Program-made: the position numbers and the translations under genes
The notes under the pieces: generated by a model
What the model saw: only the letters and a program-made list of their open reading frames with translations
Databases searched by the model: none
Told to the model about the DNA's origin: nothing
NCBI GenBank assembly: GCA_030035585.1
Contig: CM057475.1
Location: 7,234,100 to 7,298,099, forward strand
Source: Dugong dugon
Lineage: Eukaryota > Chordata > Mammalia > Sirenia > Dugongidae
DNA length: 64,000 nt
Direction: 5' to 3'
Shown here: in pieces, positions 35,207 to 47,738 of the stretch
Numbering within the stretch: the stretch's first letter is position 1
Layout of the letters: every line of letters begins with the position of its first letter

Positions 35207-35410
35207 TAACCCAAACCCATTGCCATCAAGTCAATTCAGCTTGTAGCAACCCTATAAGACAGAGTAGAATTGCCCCATAGGGTTTCCAAGGGTTTAATCT
35301 TTATGGAAGTAGGTGCCACATCTTTTTCCCATAGAGCAGCTGGTGGATTCGAACTACTAACCTTTTGATTAGCAGCTAAGCACTTAACCACTACACCACC
35401 AGAGGACTCC
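35207..35410 (-). repeat. AfroSINE, antisense
   Basis: CCCAAACCCATTGCCATCAA tail and CACTACACCACCAGAGGACT head. Confidence 0.94.
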
Positions 35411-35576
35411 TAATGCAATACTATGCAACCATAAAGAACAATTATGAGTCTATGAAACATATTATAACTCAGATTTACCTGGAGCGCATAATGCTAAGTG
35501 AAATAAGCCAAGCATGTAAGGACAAATACCGTATAATCCCTCTTTTATAAGAAAACAAGAATAGATACATATAAAA

Positions 35577-35740
35577 CCAAAAAACCAAACCCATTGCTGT
35601 AGAGCTGATTTCTACACATAGCAACCCCACAGGACAGAGTAGAACTGGCCCATAGAGTTTCCAAGGAGCAGCTGGTGGATTCAAAGTGCCGACCTTTTGG
35701 TTAGCAGCCAAGCTCTTAACCACTGCACCACCAGGGTGCT
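35577..35740 (-). repeat. AfroSINE, antisense
   Basis: AACCAAACCCATTGCTGTAG tail and CTGCACCACCAGGGTGCTA head. The flanks AGATACATATAAA and AGATATACATAAA look like a target duplication. The copy lacks part of the middle. Confidence 0.93.
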
Positions 35741-36479
35741 AGATATACATAAAGAGATCAATGTCATTGGTGGTTACCAGGGAGAGGAGTGAGGGAGGGG
35801 GAAGCACGCTGCAGATCATGCATACTTATTATTAAGGACATGTATTATTGGTGATGGAAAAACTAGCACCGAATGTGGGTGTAGTGAGCACAGTGTGACA
35901 GAAGTAAATGATGTCTTGAGAAGTGCTCAAGAGAAAAGGATGCCTGTACTAAAGAATTTGATATATATATATAAGATGGCAACAACTCCAACAAAGACCT
36001 AAAATAAGTATATATCAGCTACCACCACCGACTTCTCTGACAGGGATCACAATAGAGGTCCCAGACAGAGCTGGAGAAAATTGTAGAACAAAATTCTAAC
36101 TCACAAAGAAAGACCAGACTTACTGGTCTGACAGAAAGACTGGAGAAACATCAGGAGTAAGGCCCCCGGACATCGTTTTAACTCAGTACTGAAGTCACTC
36201 CTGAGGTTCACCCTTCCGCCAAAGATTAGACAGGCCCACGAAACAAAACTAAATGTGACTAAATGGGCACACTAGCCCAGGGGCGAGGACAAGAAGGCAG
36301 GATGGGACAGGAAAGCTGTTAACGGGGAACCCAAGGTCAAGAAGGGGAGAGTGTTGACATGTTGTGAGGTTGGTAACCAATGTCACAAAACAATATGTGT
36401 ATTAATTGTTTAATGAGAAACTAATCTGCTCTGTAAACCTTCATCTAAAGTACAATAAAAAAGAAATACATACATATAC

Positions 36480-37662
36480 ATATTTTAAAAAACGAGTATA
36501 TGATCATATGGATGGTTATAGGTATATGGGAAGGTACAGTGTATACATATGTGAGAATAGGCAGAATTGCCTATGTGTAACTACCGGTATGTGTGTGCAG
36601 GCACATATATTCATTGAAGACACAAATACACCTTCCGAGATTGGTTTTCTAGGTTTGAAAGCTTAGAACCTTAGTCTCATTGGACAACTCAGTCAACTGG
36701 CATAATATAGTTCACAAAGTTCATGTTCTGCATCCTAGCGAAGTGAGTGGCATCTGGGGTCTTAAAAGCTAGTGAGTGCCACCTGAGATACAACTATTGT
36801 TCTCTACTTTTCAGGAGCAAAAGAGTAAGAAGGTAACCAAAATCTCAGAGAAGAAACAAGTCTACAATGCTGATAGCCTACACGAGCCACGACCTCATCT
36901 ACCCTGAGACCAGCAAAACTAGACGGTGCCCAGCTACCACCACTGACTGTTCTGACTGGGATCACAATAGATGGTCCCAGAAAAAATGGGAGAAAAATGT
37001 AAAACAAAACACAGATTCCTAAAAAAAAAGACCAGACTAACTGGACAAGTTGAGACCAGAGGATTCCCTGGGACTATTGCTCTGAGACATTCTTTAAACC
37101 TTGAACTGAAACCATCCCCTAAGATCACCTCTTAGCAAAATAGCAGCATGACACATAAAACAAAAGATATTACCAATAAGATACAGGAGCCTCAGTGGCA
37201 CAGTGGTTAAAGCACTCAACTGCCAACTGAAAGGCTGGCGGTTCAAACTCCCCAGATGTTCCATGGGAGAAAGATGTGGCAATCTTCCATAAAGATTTAC
37301 AGCCTTGTGGCAGTTCTACTCTGTCCTATAGGATTGTTAAGAGTTGGAATCAACTCAACCGCAACAGGTGTGGAGTTTTTTGTTGTTGTTGTTTTGTGCA
37401 TAAGATTGGTGCTCTGCCATAAAACCATCTGTATAAGACCAAAAAGTCAACATTAAAGCAAAGATGAGAAAACAAGAGGGCAGGGAAACTAAAGTACTAG
37501 AAATAGAACAACCAGAACACAATTACACAGAATGTTGACACACAGTAAAAAATGTAACTAATGTCACTGAATAACTTGTATGGAAACTGTCAAATGGGAA
37601 CCTAACTTGCTATGTAAACCTTCACCAAAAACATGATAAAATATTTTTAAAAAAAAAAAAGG
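36480..37662 (+). repeat. L1 3' UTR with poly-A
   Basis: CTAGCGAAGTGAGTGGCATC and GACCAGCAAAACTAGACGGT are shared with the 3' UTR at 33312. Ends CATGATAAAATATTTTT plus A-run before the repeated TAAAAGGACAG. A SINE interrupts it at 37187-37393. Confidence 0.8.
37187..37393 (+). repeat. AfroSINE
   Basis: GGAGCCTCAGTGGCACAGTG head, GAGTTGGAATCAACTCAACC tail. Short ATAAGAT flanks are consistent with a target duplication. Confidence 0.94.
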
Positions 37663-37673
37663 TAAAAGGACAG

Positions 37674-39190
37674 AAAAAAAGTTATACCATGCTGACACTA
37701 ATCAAAAGAAAGTTGATGTTTAACAGAAATATATGTAAAACTTAACAACTTAACAAGCCAATTACAAAATGGGCAAAGGACTTGAATAGACATTTAACCA
37801 AAGAGGACATTCAAAAGGCCAGCAAACACATGAAAAGATGTTCAGTATCATTACCCATCAGAGAGATGCAAATCAAAACCACAATGAGATACCTTTTCAC
37901 TCCCACTAGGATGGCTAAGATAAAAAAAAAAAAAAAAATTGTTGGCGAGGATGTGGGGAAATTGGAACCCTTATCCACTGCCGGTAGAGATACAAAATGG
38001 TATAGCCATTGTGGAAAACAGTGTGGCAGTTTCTCAAAAAACTAAACATAGAACTACCACACAACCAGAAATTCCACTCCTAGGTATAAATGCAAAAGAC
38101 TTGAAAGCAGAGACTCAGAAAGATACGTGTACACCAATGTTCACTGCAGCACTATCCACAATAGTCAAAAGGTGGAAACAACCTAAATGCCCATCAATAG
38201 ATGAATGGATAAACAAAATGTGGTACACACATACAACAGGATACTATCCAGCCAGTAGAAGAAATGAAGTCTTGATACATGCCACAGTATGGATGGAGCT
38301 TAAAGACATTATGCTGAGTGAAATAAGTCAACCACAAAAGGACAAATATTGTATGACCTCACTTCTATAAAAAGACAAGAAAAGGCAAATATATAGAGAC
38401 TCAAGTTTATTAGTGGTTACCAGGGGTGCGAAGGAGGGGGACAGGGGGGTTAACAGTGCTGGAAGAATTGTGTTGATTAAGGGTAGGGTTGCACAGCCGA
38501 TTATTGTCATTGCTGTTAATAAGTTGTACACCTATAAAAAGTTGAATTGGCAAAAATTGTGTGATAGATATGTTTACAACAACAACCAAAAAAAAGAGAG
38601 AAAAAGAGTAGCTACTGAGGCTGCTTATGTGCAACCAAACACCTCATGGGATTTGGTTCCTTGGCTTGGAGGTTTAGGGTCATGGTTTCATGGGATATCC
38701 CATTTAATCAGCCTAATACTATGTTTAGTGCTTCTTTTCTATCTCCTAGTTCATTGCATAGTATCAGGGATCTTAAAAGCTTAGAAGTGGCCATCCAAGG
38801 CACAATCATTTGTCTTTATTCATCTGCAGCAACAGAGGAAGAAGTAGAGTCAGGAACAGGAGGAGGATATGGAATGTGTGGCTAATTGCCTCCATGAACA
38901 ACTGTATCCTTTGCCATGAGACCAGAAGAACTGGATGGTGCCCAGCTACCATTACTGAACATTTTGATCAAAAATTCCATAGAAGGATCCTGATCAAAGG
39001 GGGAAAATGCAGAACCTAATTTCAAATTCTCATCGACTCTAGACTTTCTGGAGCCATAGAGGGTAGATGAACCCCTGAAACTATTGCCCTGAAGATAATC
39101 TTTAAACTTAAACCAAAAATATGCCCTGAAGTCATCTTAAAATGGAACAATAGTTTAGCTTAACTAGTAAAAAAGGCCTGCCTTGAGCAT
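37674..39190 (+). repeat. Ancient L1, continuation: ORF2 3' part and 3' UTR
   Basis: AAAAAGTTATACCATGCTGA continues the endonuclease region broken at 28102. After about 37720 it jumps to the ORF2 C-terminus (AAAATGGGCAAAGGACTTGA), so roughly 2.5 kb of ORF2 is deleted. The 3' UTR runs from about 38400 and resumes at 40985-41210 beyond the ARL5A retrocopy. Confidence 0.75.
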
Positions 39191-39192
39191 GA

Positions 39193-40984
39193 TGCTGTTT
39201 CTTTTTTTGTTTGTTTTTTATTGGATTGACAGCTTATCAGTAACATAGATGGCCCTGGACCAACAGTCAGTAATTTGATAATTGCTCACTGTGCAATTCT
39301 GTCCATAAGTAATACTGAGTCCAGGATTTGATATACTTGATATACATTCCACTCAGTTGCATTACATGTTTCTGCATGTTATTTGATCAAGAAGAAAGCA
39401 TGTACAAAATGTTAAGCTTTCTTCCTCTCCTTTTCTATCTTTCTTCTAAAGCAGCTCAATAATTTTGGGGATTGGTTAGTACAACACAGAGAACATAAGG
39501 GGGAAGTACGCACGTCATTATCGCTATAACTAAGGTTATCATTAATTTTTGCTATTCACTTTTCTTTAGAAGTCAAAGCCATTAACTTGAACTTGAGGCA
39601 TATACACAATACACACTCAACCTTACACGAAATACTTTTTGTAAGTAACATTACATTTTAAAATACTGGAAACTGAGTATCTGTGCAGATTTGTACTTTG
39701 ACTTAATGGAACAAGAAGAGAACAACATTCACCTAGGGAGGGTTATACTGATAATAAAGTTCTCAAAGTTAAAAATGTCTTCCTCTCCCTTTGTACTTAC
39801 CACCGGCTACACAATGTCCTGAGAGGATTCAATATGAGGAAAATGTCAATCACAGCTCTAAGAGCTTACTTTGGAAAGAACTAATGAGAAAGCAAATTGG
39901 AAGGTGAGACTTCATCTTTGTTTTCAAAAGTGGTCTTAATTTTTCTTATAGAAATGGTTTAAATCAGGTGTATCATAAATATATCTAAACCATTAAGTTT
40001 TGCAGCTTTCAGGTAAAGTCCAGCACCTCGTTCACACGGTCTATGAGAAGAGGTCAGCAGAGGTCATTCAATCGTAAAGCCGTGGCATCATCTATTCAAG
40101 TCCTTGGCACAATCCCTCGCCAGTAAGCGCACAGCATGACTGGTTATGCCACTGATGATCTTTAATAAAAGTCAGTTTCAAAAACTGGAAGATTTCTGCT
40201 ACGGTCACGCATTCTTTAACATCTTTTTTAGCAAAAATCACCTTTCCTCAGGTCCTCGAGTACTAACATTTTATAGAGTTCTTCTCTAGTTACAGAAATC
40301 CTTTCTCTGTCTGTACTGTCCACAACTATTATAAACTCGGCACGGTGTTGAGTATAGTAAGTGTTCCAGGAAGAACGAAGAGATTCTTGGCCACCAATGT
40401 CCCACATTAACCAAAAAAAAAACAAAAAACAAAAAAAAAAACGGTTGCCCTCAAGTTGATTTCGACTTGTGTATTACTAACCGCTATCTCTTCCAGGTTA
40501 CCTCCTACTGTAGGGGGTGTATGAACTTCATTCATAGAAAACTGGTAAAGGACGGTAATTCTCCCTACATTATCCAGCCCAACAATGATAACCTTTTGCT
40601 CCTGGTGATTTCAACAGTTTCCATATCCTGGTGTAGAGAATTCCCAATCTCGGGCAGCGGAACCCCTCCAGCCACCCCGGGTCGCGTGGCCTCCCCGGCC
40701 CAAGCCGACGCGGAGGCGGAGGCAGAGGAGAAAGGTGCGCCACAGCCACCTCCCTCCTGCTGCTGGGGCTGCTCCCGCGCATGCTGCCCGCCGCTGCCGC
40801 TTCCAGAACCCGAGGGAGGCCCCGCAGTCGCCCCAGGACTCGCCCGGCTCCGGTACATCGGTACATCGGGAATCGCCGCCGTGTTGTCGGCCAGGAGCCT
40901 CGAGGGCCAGCGTCCTCCCCCAACTGCTCTGGGGGCAACTTCAGTGGCGGAGACCACGCGGGTGGGCACGCGTTATGCTCTTTT
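39193..40984 (-). pseudogene. ARL5A: ARL5A processed pseudogene
   Basis: An intronless antisense copy of ARL5A, an ARF-like GTPase of the trans-Golgi. The coding-equivalent part spans 40647 down to about 40068. The start codon is TTG instead of ATG, a frameshift follows within 20 codons (GILYTRIWKLL, then the P-loop region in another frame with Lys changed to Arg), and later segments [19 protein letters not shown] and [18 protein letters not shown] are preserved. [18 protein letters not shown] fits ARL5A rather than ARL5B. An in-frame stop occurs near the C-terminus (GEGLCQGLE*). About 330 bp of CpG-rich 5' UTR is kept above 40650, and a poly-T (antisense poly-A) lies at 39200. Imperfect flanks TGATGCTGTTTC and TTATGCTCTTTT fit a target duplication in an L1 3' UTR. 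Confidence 0.92.
40412..40474 (-). repeat. AfroSINE tail fragment inside the ARL5A pseudogene
   Basis: An A-rich stretch followed by ACGGTTGCCCTCAAGTTGAT and TTCGACTTG, the antisense SINE tail. It splits the pseudogene between the effector region and the WDIGGQ motif, so it arrived after the retrocopy. Confidence 0.8.
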
Positions 40985-41217
40985 AAGAACTATCGATACG
41001 GGATCAAATTGACAGCAGCAACTCAAAAGACTGAATAGGAACCTTAGGGGGCAGTGAGTTTATGTTAATAGAACTCAGAAAAGGAGGGTGAGAATGATTG
41101 CATAACTTGAAGAATGTAATCAACGCCAGTGAATTAATTGTACAAGAAGCAACTTGAGTTGGTGTATGTTTTGCTGTGTATATTTCCAACAACTATAAAA
41201 TAAAAAAAATTTAGAAA
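40985..41217 (+). repeat. Ancient L1 3' UTR end
   Basis: CAGCAACTCAAAAGACTGAA, GTTTTGCTGTGTATATTTCC and a final ATAAAATAAAAAAAA: the terminal part of the L1 broken at 39190. Confidence 0.8.
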
Positions 41218-43360
41218 AAAAGAAAGAAAATTGGTGTGACTAGGTTAATATCAGAAAAAATGCACTTCAGATCAAAGAAAATTATCAGGAATAAAGCAGT
41301 ATATTACATAATGAGCAAAGGGTCAAGTAAGCAAGAAGGCACCGCAATCTAAAATGTGTATGTACCTAACAACATTCATACAGAAAAACTGATGGAGCTC
41401 AAAGGGTAAGTGGATAGTTCACAATTAGAGTTGGAGACTTCAAAATTACTCTCAGTAATCAGAAAAAGCCGACAAAAGATCAACAAAGAACCAAAAATAT
41501 CATTAACCACTGGATGCAGTTGACATTTATAGAATACTTCTCCCAACAACTGCAGATTACACTCATTCTTTTCAAGTTTCTATGGAACATTTGCCAAGAT
41601 AGACCATAACTTAGGTCATAAAACAAACCTTTAAAAAAATCAAAGAAGTAAAATCATAAAGTATGATCTCTAACCATTACAGAATTAAATTAGAAATAAC
41701 AGACAGATAACTAAAAAATCTTCGAGTCTTCAGAAATTAAACAACATACTTTGAAATAACCCATAGGTCAAATAGAAAGTTTCAAGGAGAATTAGAAAAT
41801 GTTTTTCACTTAAATAAAACGGAAATAAATCATAGCAAAATTTATGGGATGTTGCTAAAGCAGTGCTTATAGAAAAATGTATAGCATTAAATCCTTGTTA
41901 CAAAAGAAGAACGTGCTCAGATAAAAAATGTAAGCTTCTACTTTAAGAAACTAGAAAAAGGGAAAAGTAAACCCAAAGTGATCAAAAGAAAAGCAATAAG
42001 AAAGGTATCAAAAATCAATGAAATTAAAAACTGAAAAACAATATATAAAATAAATGAAGTAAAAATCTGATTCTTTGAAAAAATTTTAAAAATTGAAAAA
42101 TCACTACCTAAGCTGACAAAGAAAAAAAGGAAAAGACACAAATTATCCATATCAGGAATGAAAGTGGGGATATCACTATAGACCCTACAGACATTAAAAG
42201 AAATGATAAAAAAAAAAATACTGCAGATAATTCTACGCACAGAAATTCAACAATTGAGATGAAATGGACCAATTACTCCACAGCCATAAATTACCAAACT
42301 CAAGAACAAACAGATAACATAGTGTTACAGCTATTATAAAACTGAATATGTAACTAAAAACCTTCCCACAAACAAAACTTCAGGCCCAGATATTTTCACT
42401 GGTGAATTCTATTATACATTTAAAAGAGAAATAACACCAATTACAACTTCCTTCAAAAAAATAAGAGGCGATTCTTTTTAACTCATATTTATGATGCCAG
42501 AATTACCCTAAAATCAAAACCAGAAGACAGAAAACTACAGATGAATATTCCTTATGAACATAGGTTAAAAAAAAACTTCCGCAAACTATTATTAAATCAA
42601 ATCCAGAAATATATAAAATGAATAAGGCACTATGGCCAAGTGGGCTTTATCTTAGGCATGCAAGGCTTGTCCAATATTCAAATATCTCAAAAATCAGTAG
42701 ATGCATTCCCTTATGTCAATAAACTACAGAAGAAAACTGCATGATCATGAAATTAATGCAGAAAAGGTACTTGAAAAGCTCAACATCTGTTTATAATAAA
42801 AAAAATCTCTCAGTAAACTTAAATAGAAAGGGTCATCCATACTGGATAATGGGCATCTACAAAACCCATAGCTAGTATATCTGATGGTAAAAGACGATGC
42901 TCTTGCCCTAAGATTGAGAACAAGGCAAGGATGCCCACTTTCACCATTTCCACTCAATATCATACGGAAGTCCTAGTCAGGGGAATAAGAAAGACAAATA
43001 AATAAAAGACAAATTAGAAAGGAAGACACAAGTATCACTGTTCACAGACAACATAATTGTCTACATATAAAAATTCCAGAATCTTTTTAGAAAACTGCTC
43101 CTAGAACTAAGAAGTGAATTTAGCAAGGTCTCAGCATACATAGTCTACATATAAAAATTAATCATATTTCTATATACTAGCAGTGAACAATTGAAAACCA
43201 GAATTTTAAAAAATACTATTTAGCATAGTATCAAATAATGAAATATTTAGGTATAAATCTAACAAAATATGAGCAGATCTATGTGCTGAAAACCACAGAC
43301 GCTGATGAAGGAAATCAAAGACCTAAATAAATGGAGAAGTGTACTGCTTTCATGAACTGG
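41218..43360 (+). repeat. Old L1 ORF2 fragment
   Basis: Degenerate ORF2: endonuclease (AGATCAAAGAAAATTATCAG, 41268), through RT (CAAGTGGGCTTTATCTTAGG at 42637; TTCACAGACAACATAATTGT at 43040 corresponds to the FADD-like catalytic region, changed to FTDN). Many stops. 3' truncated near 43360. Confidence 0.82.
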
Positions 43361-44566
43361 AAGCTTGCGTGGAGCTGACCATCCCAGCCTGGAAGAGAGA
43401 ACTTCAATCACTGCCACATTTCTTCAGTGCTAAGAAGCCAGCGGCTGAGAGATACGCCTCAACTTGATTAGCAGGTGAGGAAAGAGACAACTAGAGGGGC
43501 TGAGGTATTTCCTACTCTACCAGTATTAGCACACATCTGGTTTCAGATACGCTAAAGTGTGAAAAAATGCACAAAAAAATAAGAAGCCCTGGTTGTTACC
43601 CAATTAATCACTGAATTCCAGCTGTGACTGGTGCTGAGGGTGTTAAAAAAATGTGGGGCCCAGGCCCTTGACTTGGCCTGGGGGACTGGAGCTGGGGGAG
43701 GCTTCTTGGAAGAAGTAACATTTCAACAGAGAGACAAAGCATAAGAAGGAAGTATCCTGACAAAGCAACGACAGAAGAGCATTCCAGGAAGAGGAAAGGA
43801 AGGGTCTGTGTGAAGTCTGAGGCAGGAACGCCACGAGGCCCAGGCACAAGGAGCAGGGGTACAGGGGGACCAGGAGACATGCCTATGCATCTGACTGCCC
43901 TGGGGGCAATGGGAAACCCTCAGACGCTTTCAAGAAGAAATTCTGTGACCATACCTGTGCTTTCAAAGGCCAGTGTAGCCGTTGTGTGAGAATGGAGTGG
44001 GTCACCCCAAGGAGGCTGTGAGCACAGTGACCATCAGGCCTAGACTCACCCCAGCCTGTTGCAGACAATGACCTTGGGCTTCCTTCTCCCAGGATCCTTT
44101 TCTGAAAACTGGAAGGGTGCGTCTGCCTAGTTTCCTCTGAGAGCCCTTAGACTGGGTGGGCCCTGGTGATCAGAACACTGTAAAGGATCTGTGGAAAACC
44201 ACAGCTACCCCTTCCCTGTGTTGGGGTTACCCACATGCACCTTGGCTCTCAACTGCAGCCATCTATGCCAGGTGTGGGGGAATGGGTTGAGGAGGCAAAC
44301 GAGGCTGGGTGTGTGGGTTGCTCTGGGCCCCCTGGTGAGATGAAGAAGCTGTTCATGCTGTGATTCCTGTCCCGTGTCCTTTTATAAAGCTAAGTGAACA
44401 CAGTATTGGATTAAATAAGGCCTACGGGGTATTGTGAGTTGAAGCACTACCAGTGACAGCACAGAAGGTGAGCAGCTCGTTAGGTAAGAAACAATGAAGG
44501 CTTCGTCTAGAGTAATAAAACCACGAACAATAAAAAAAAAAAAAAAACAGCTAACACTCTTATAGG
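43361..44566 (-). repeat. Unique intron with antisense L2-like remnant
   Basis: 43640-43990 reads, antisense, like the L2-class sequence at 23280 (AAGAGCATTCCAGGAAGAGG, TGAGGCAGGAACGCC). 45000-45350 (GGGAGTCACCAGCATGGATG) may be its continuation beyond the SINE. No gene seen. Confidence 0.45.
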
Positions 44567-44770
44567 TTCCTGGCCCTTGGTGGCACAAACAGTTTGTGTT
44601 CGTCTTCTAATCTAAAGGTTGACAGTTCAGACCCATCCAGTAGCACCATGGAAGAAAGGCCTGGCAATCTGCTTCTGTAAAGAATACAGCCAAGAAAACC
44701 CTATGGAGCATTTCTACTCCATACACATGGGGTCACCATGAGTTGAAATCGACTCAACCACAACAGGTTG
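44567..44770 (+). repeat. AfroSINE
   Basis: GGCCCTTGGTGGCACAAACA head, GAAATCGACTCAACCACAAC tail. Confidence 0.93.
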
Positions 44771-44820
44771 GATTTTTGTTTAATACATATATAATACTGT
44801 CAGAAAGTGTTCTAAGGGAT

Positions 44821-44821
44821 A

Positions 44822-44848
<27 letters not shown>
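44821..44848. repeat. (AC)14 microsatellite
   Basis: A perfect run followed by CTCACTCACTTAC. Confidence 0.97.
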
Positions 44849-44852
<4 letters not shown>

Positions 44853-45479
44853 TCACTTACTTCAATGACTTTAGTACCTAGACCAATAAGCCTGGACTCC
44901 AAGAAATGTGTGGGAAATAAATAAAGTCAGCAGGCCTGGTGAATGATTGGCTGGCTATGCAAGGATGGGGGAGAGGAAGCTATTGAGCAAGAATGGTTCC
45001 TGTTTCTTGCTTTTGCAATTTAGCAGACAGTGGTGCAGTTACTGAAATAAGGAGCTTGAAGGGGTAAAGTTTCAGGGACATGGTCAATTTGAGGTGCCAG
45101 TGAGGTAGCCAAACAAAAACTTCCCAAAGGCAGATGGACTGCAGGCCTGGAGCACACAGGTAAAGTCAGGACCGAAGATTCGGTTTGGGAGTCACCAGCA
45201 TGGATGTTCCTTGAAGCTCTGGGGCACGTTCCAGGGAACAGGGAGAGGGGAGGGGTCTCTGAGTGAGTGTGAGAAGCGCTGCCCTTTAAAGGTGAGAGAA
45301 AGGATGAAGGGGATGAAGTGCCCAGCAGGGAAGGGGGAAAGGAGAGTGGGCTGCCCCTAGGCCAGGGGAATCAGATGGAAGGCCATTGAAGATGAAGGCT
45401 GTTAGAGGTGGTAGTGTGGGCAAGGAGCCACTCTAGAAAGGGAGGCAGCTTGAGAGGGAGGTGAGCAACGGGTTACGCA

Positions 45480-45895
45480 GGCCTCTACTCAAAGTTACCT
45501 CATCAGAGAGACCTTCCTGGCTACCAGCTGTAACATCTACCCTAGCCCAGTGAGGGTTAAAATGTTCAAATCTAGTACAGCTTGAACACTCGTCAGAAAG
45601 GACGCTAGCTGTAAACAATCAGCATGACCAAGCAGTATGTCCTGCTGACCACCACCCCTGCCCCCTACTCATTCCCTAACCCTTTGTCCTGCTTTGTTGT
45701 TTTCCTAGCACTAATGTTCCCTGATAGTGCATGACTGATGCATGTGTTTACCGTGTCTTCCCAGATGGAAGGAAAGCCCTGTGAAGGTTGGAACATCTAC
45801 CTGGATCCCCAGAGTCTGGCACAGCGCCCAGTACATGGCAGGGGGTCCAGATGTGGAAAGAATGAATGTGCGAATGAATGAATGTCCCACAACCG
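45480..45895 (+). repeat. L2-like ancient LINE remnant
   Basis: CTCATCAGAGAGACCTTCCT, then CCCCAGAGTCTGGCACAGCG and GAATGAATGAATG, typical of an L2 3' end. Confidence 0.5.
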
Positions 45896-46865
45896 GGCTA
45901 TGAGGTGGGCCTGTGAAGACCAGCATGACAGATGCAGCAGTGGCTAGGCAGGAAGCAGGGCAGAGGGAACTGGTTTCATTTTTGTGTTTGTGTTTTACAG
46001 GGAGAACCTGGAACATATGCAAAGGTGGCTCCACAGAAGGCAGAACAAATCACTGGTTCCTGGGAATCTGGGAGAAGAGGGTTAAATCCCACCCAGATGG
46101 GGGATTGGCATCTTATAGGAGGTGGGTCCCCACCTCCATGGCCCTGGAGGGAAGGATGGAAATAGACTGTGTAAGGTTCGCTGGCTGGCTCAGTGGAGGG
46201 AGTCCCTCCCTGCGACCCCTATAATGTCTTTTTCATGAAAACTACATCTTGAGACTATATCCTATTATCTCAGAAATCTGAGTGGCACAAAGAAAATGAG
46301 TGAAAACAGAGAAGCCAAATTCTGGGCTTTAAATTCCAAAATTAGTTTTGAAAGCCAGCTTTCAATTGTAAAAGTAGGTACTTGGGAGAGGAAAAAAAAA
46401 AAGTTTATTTGTCCTTAAATTCCAAGTGCCAAGCTTAGAGGCCTAAGATGGGTCATGAAGTCAGGGGGAATCAGTGACCAGAGGGTACAATAGTCCCCCT
46501 GGACATGAACGAGCAGTATGCAGATGTCTGCAGACCCAGCACCACACTCCACCAGCAGAGAGTGTCAGGGTGAAAGACATTCTGCTAGGAAACCCAGAGA
46601 CAGAGTCCAGAACAACACCATAGCCTTCCAGAAACTAGACAGAGAAGGTGGGAGGAGAAGGGAGTGAGGAGAGAGCTTTGCATATAAGAGATCATTTCCT
46701 AAAAGAGACTGCATTTTCAACAATAACCAAAAAATGACTGAAATACCTTGAATTGGTGAGATTGATTTTTCTGCTTCTGATCAGAAATGGGGGCTTGAGA
46801 GAGAAGCTAAGATCAGTTACCAAGAAATGACGTTATCCTTTTTTGCATATCTGTACCTTAAATTC
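45896..46865. other. Unique intron, no gene seen
   Basis: Open frames across 45913-46224 on the plus strand have no family similarity and no splice context. Confidence 0.4.
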
Positions 46866-47031
46866 ATCCACCAGTTGCCGTCTAGTTGACTCCAAGTCAT
46901 GGTGATCCCATGTATGTCTGAGTAGAACTCCATAGCGTTTTTAATGGCTGATTTTTTGGAAGTAAATCACCAGGCCTTTCTTCTGAGGTGCCTCTGGGTG
47001 GACTCGAACCTCTAACCTTTCAGTTAGCAGC

Positions 47032-47738
47032 TATTATAGATTGAATTGTGTCCCCTCAAAATGTGCGTCAACTTGGCTAGGCCATGATTCTCAGTATTGG
47101 GTGATTGTTCTCCATTTTGTGATCGGATGTAATTTTCCTGTGTGTTAGAAATACCAACCTCTATGATGTTCATGGGAGCCCTGATGGCCCAATGGTTAAG
47201 CATTTGGCTGCTAACCAAAAGGTTGGCAGTTCAAATCCACCAGCCATTCCTTGGAAACCCTATGGGGGGAGTTCTACTCTGTCCTATCTGGTCGCTATGA
47301 GTCGAAATCGACTTGATGGCAACAGGTTTGGTGTTTTTTGTTTGTTTTTTTCTGACTTTAATGAGGCAGGATTAGAGGCAGTTATGTTAATGAGGCAAGA
47401 CTCAATCTACAGGATTAGGTTGTATCTTGAGTCAATCTTTTTGACTCCAGATATAAAAGAGAGAGTCAGGCAGAAAGGTGAGGGACCTCATGCCACCAAG
47501 AAAAAAGCACCAGGGGCAGAGCTCATCCTTTGAACCCGGGGCTCCTGCACTGAGAAGCTCCTCGACCAGAGAAGACGGATGACAAGGACCTTCCCCCAGA
47601 GCCTACAGAGAGAAAAAGCCTTCCCCTGAACCTGGCACTGTGAATTAGGACTTCTAGCCTCCTAGGCTGTGAGAATAAATTTCTGTCTGTTAAAGCCATC
47701 CATGTGGTATTTCTGTTATAGCAGCACTAGGTAACTGA
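47032..47738 (+). mobile_element. Solo LTR, MaLR type, inside a SINE and carrying a SINE
   Basis: Begins TATTATAGATTGAATTGTGT and has a polyadenylation signal AATAAA in GAGAATAAATTTCTGT near 47672. Ends GCAGCACTAGGTAACTGA. Same family as the antisense LTR at 18046. No internal viral genes. Confidence 0.85.
47173..47352 (+). repeat. AfroSINE inside the LTR
   Basis: GGGAGCCCTGATGGCCCAAT head, GTCGAAATCGACTTGATGGC tail, then a GTTT-rich end. The LTR resumes at GACTTTAATGAGGCAGG. Confidence 0.95.

Larger units (their letters stand above)
34000..36470 (+). repeat. L1 ORF2 C-terminus and 3' UTR remnants
   Basis: A degenerate L1 ORF2 C-terminus (GACCAGTGGAATAGAATGGA at 34211, CAGCAATCCCACTCCTAGGT at 35033) extends to about 35960 and is broken by two SINEs. 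A different L1 3' UTR (36025-36470) follows, ending AAAGTACAATAAAAAAG. The two parts differ in age and need not belong to one insertion. Confidence 0.75.

Noticed and set aside
40467-41038. 181-codon plus-strand open frame in the CpG-rich block
   Set aside because: It is the antisense of the ARL5A retrocopy's 5' UTR and N-terminal region. Its openness comes from GC richness.
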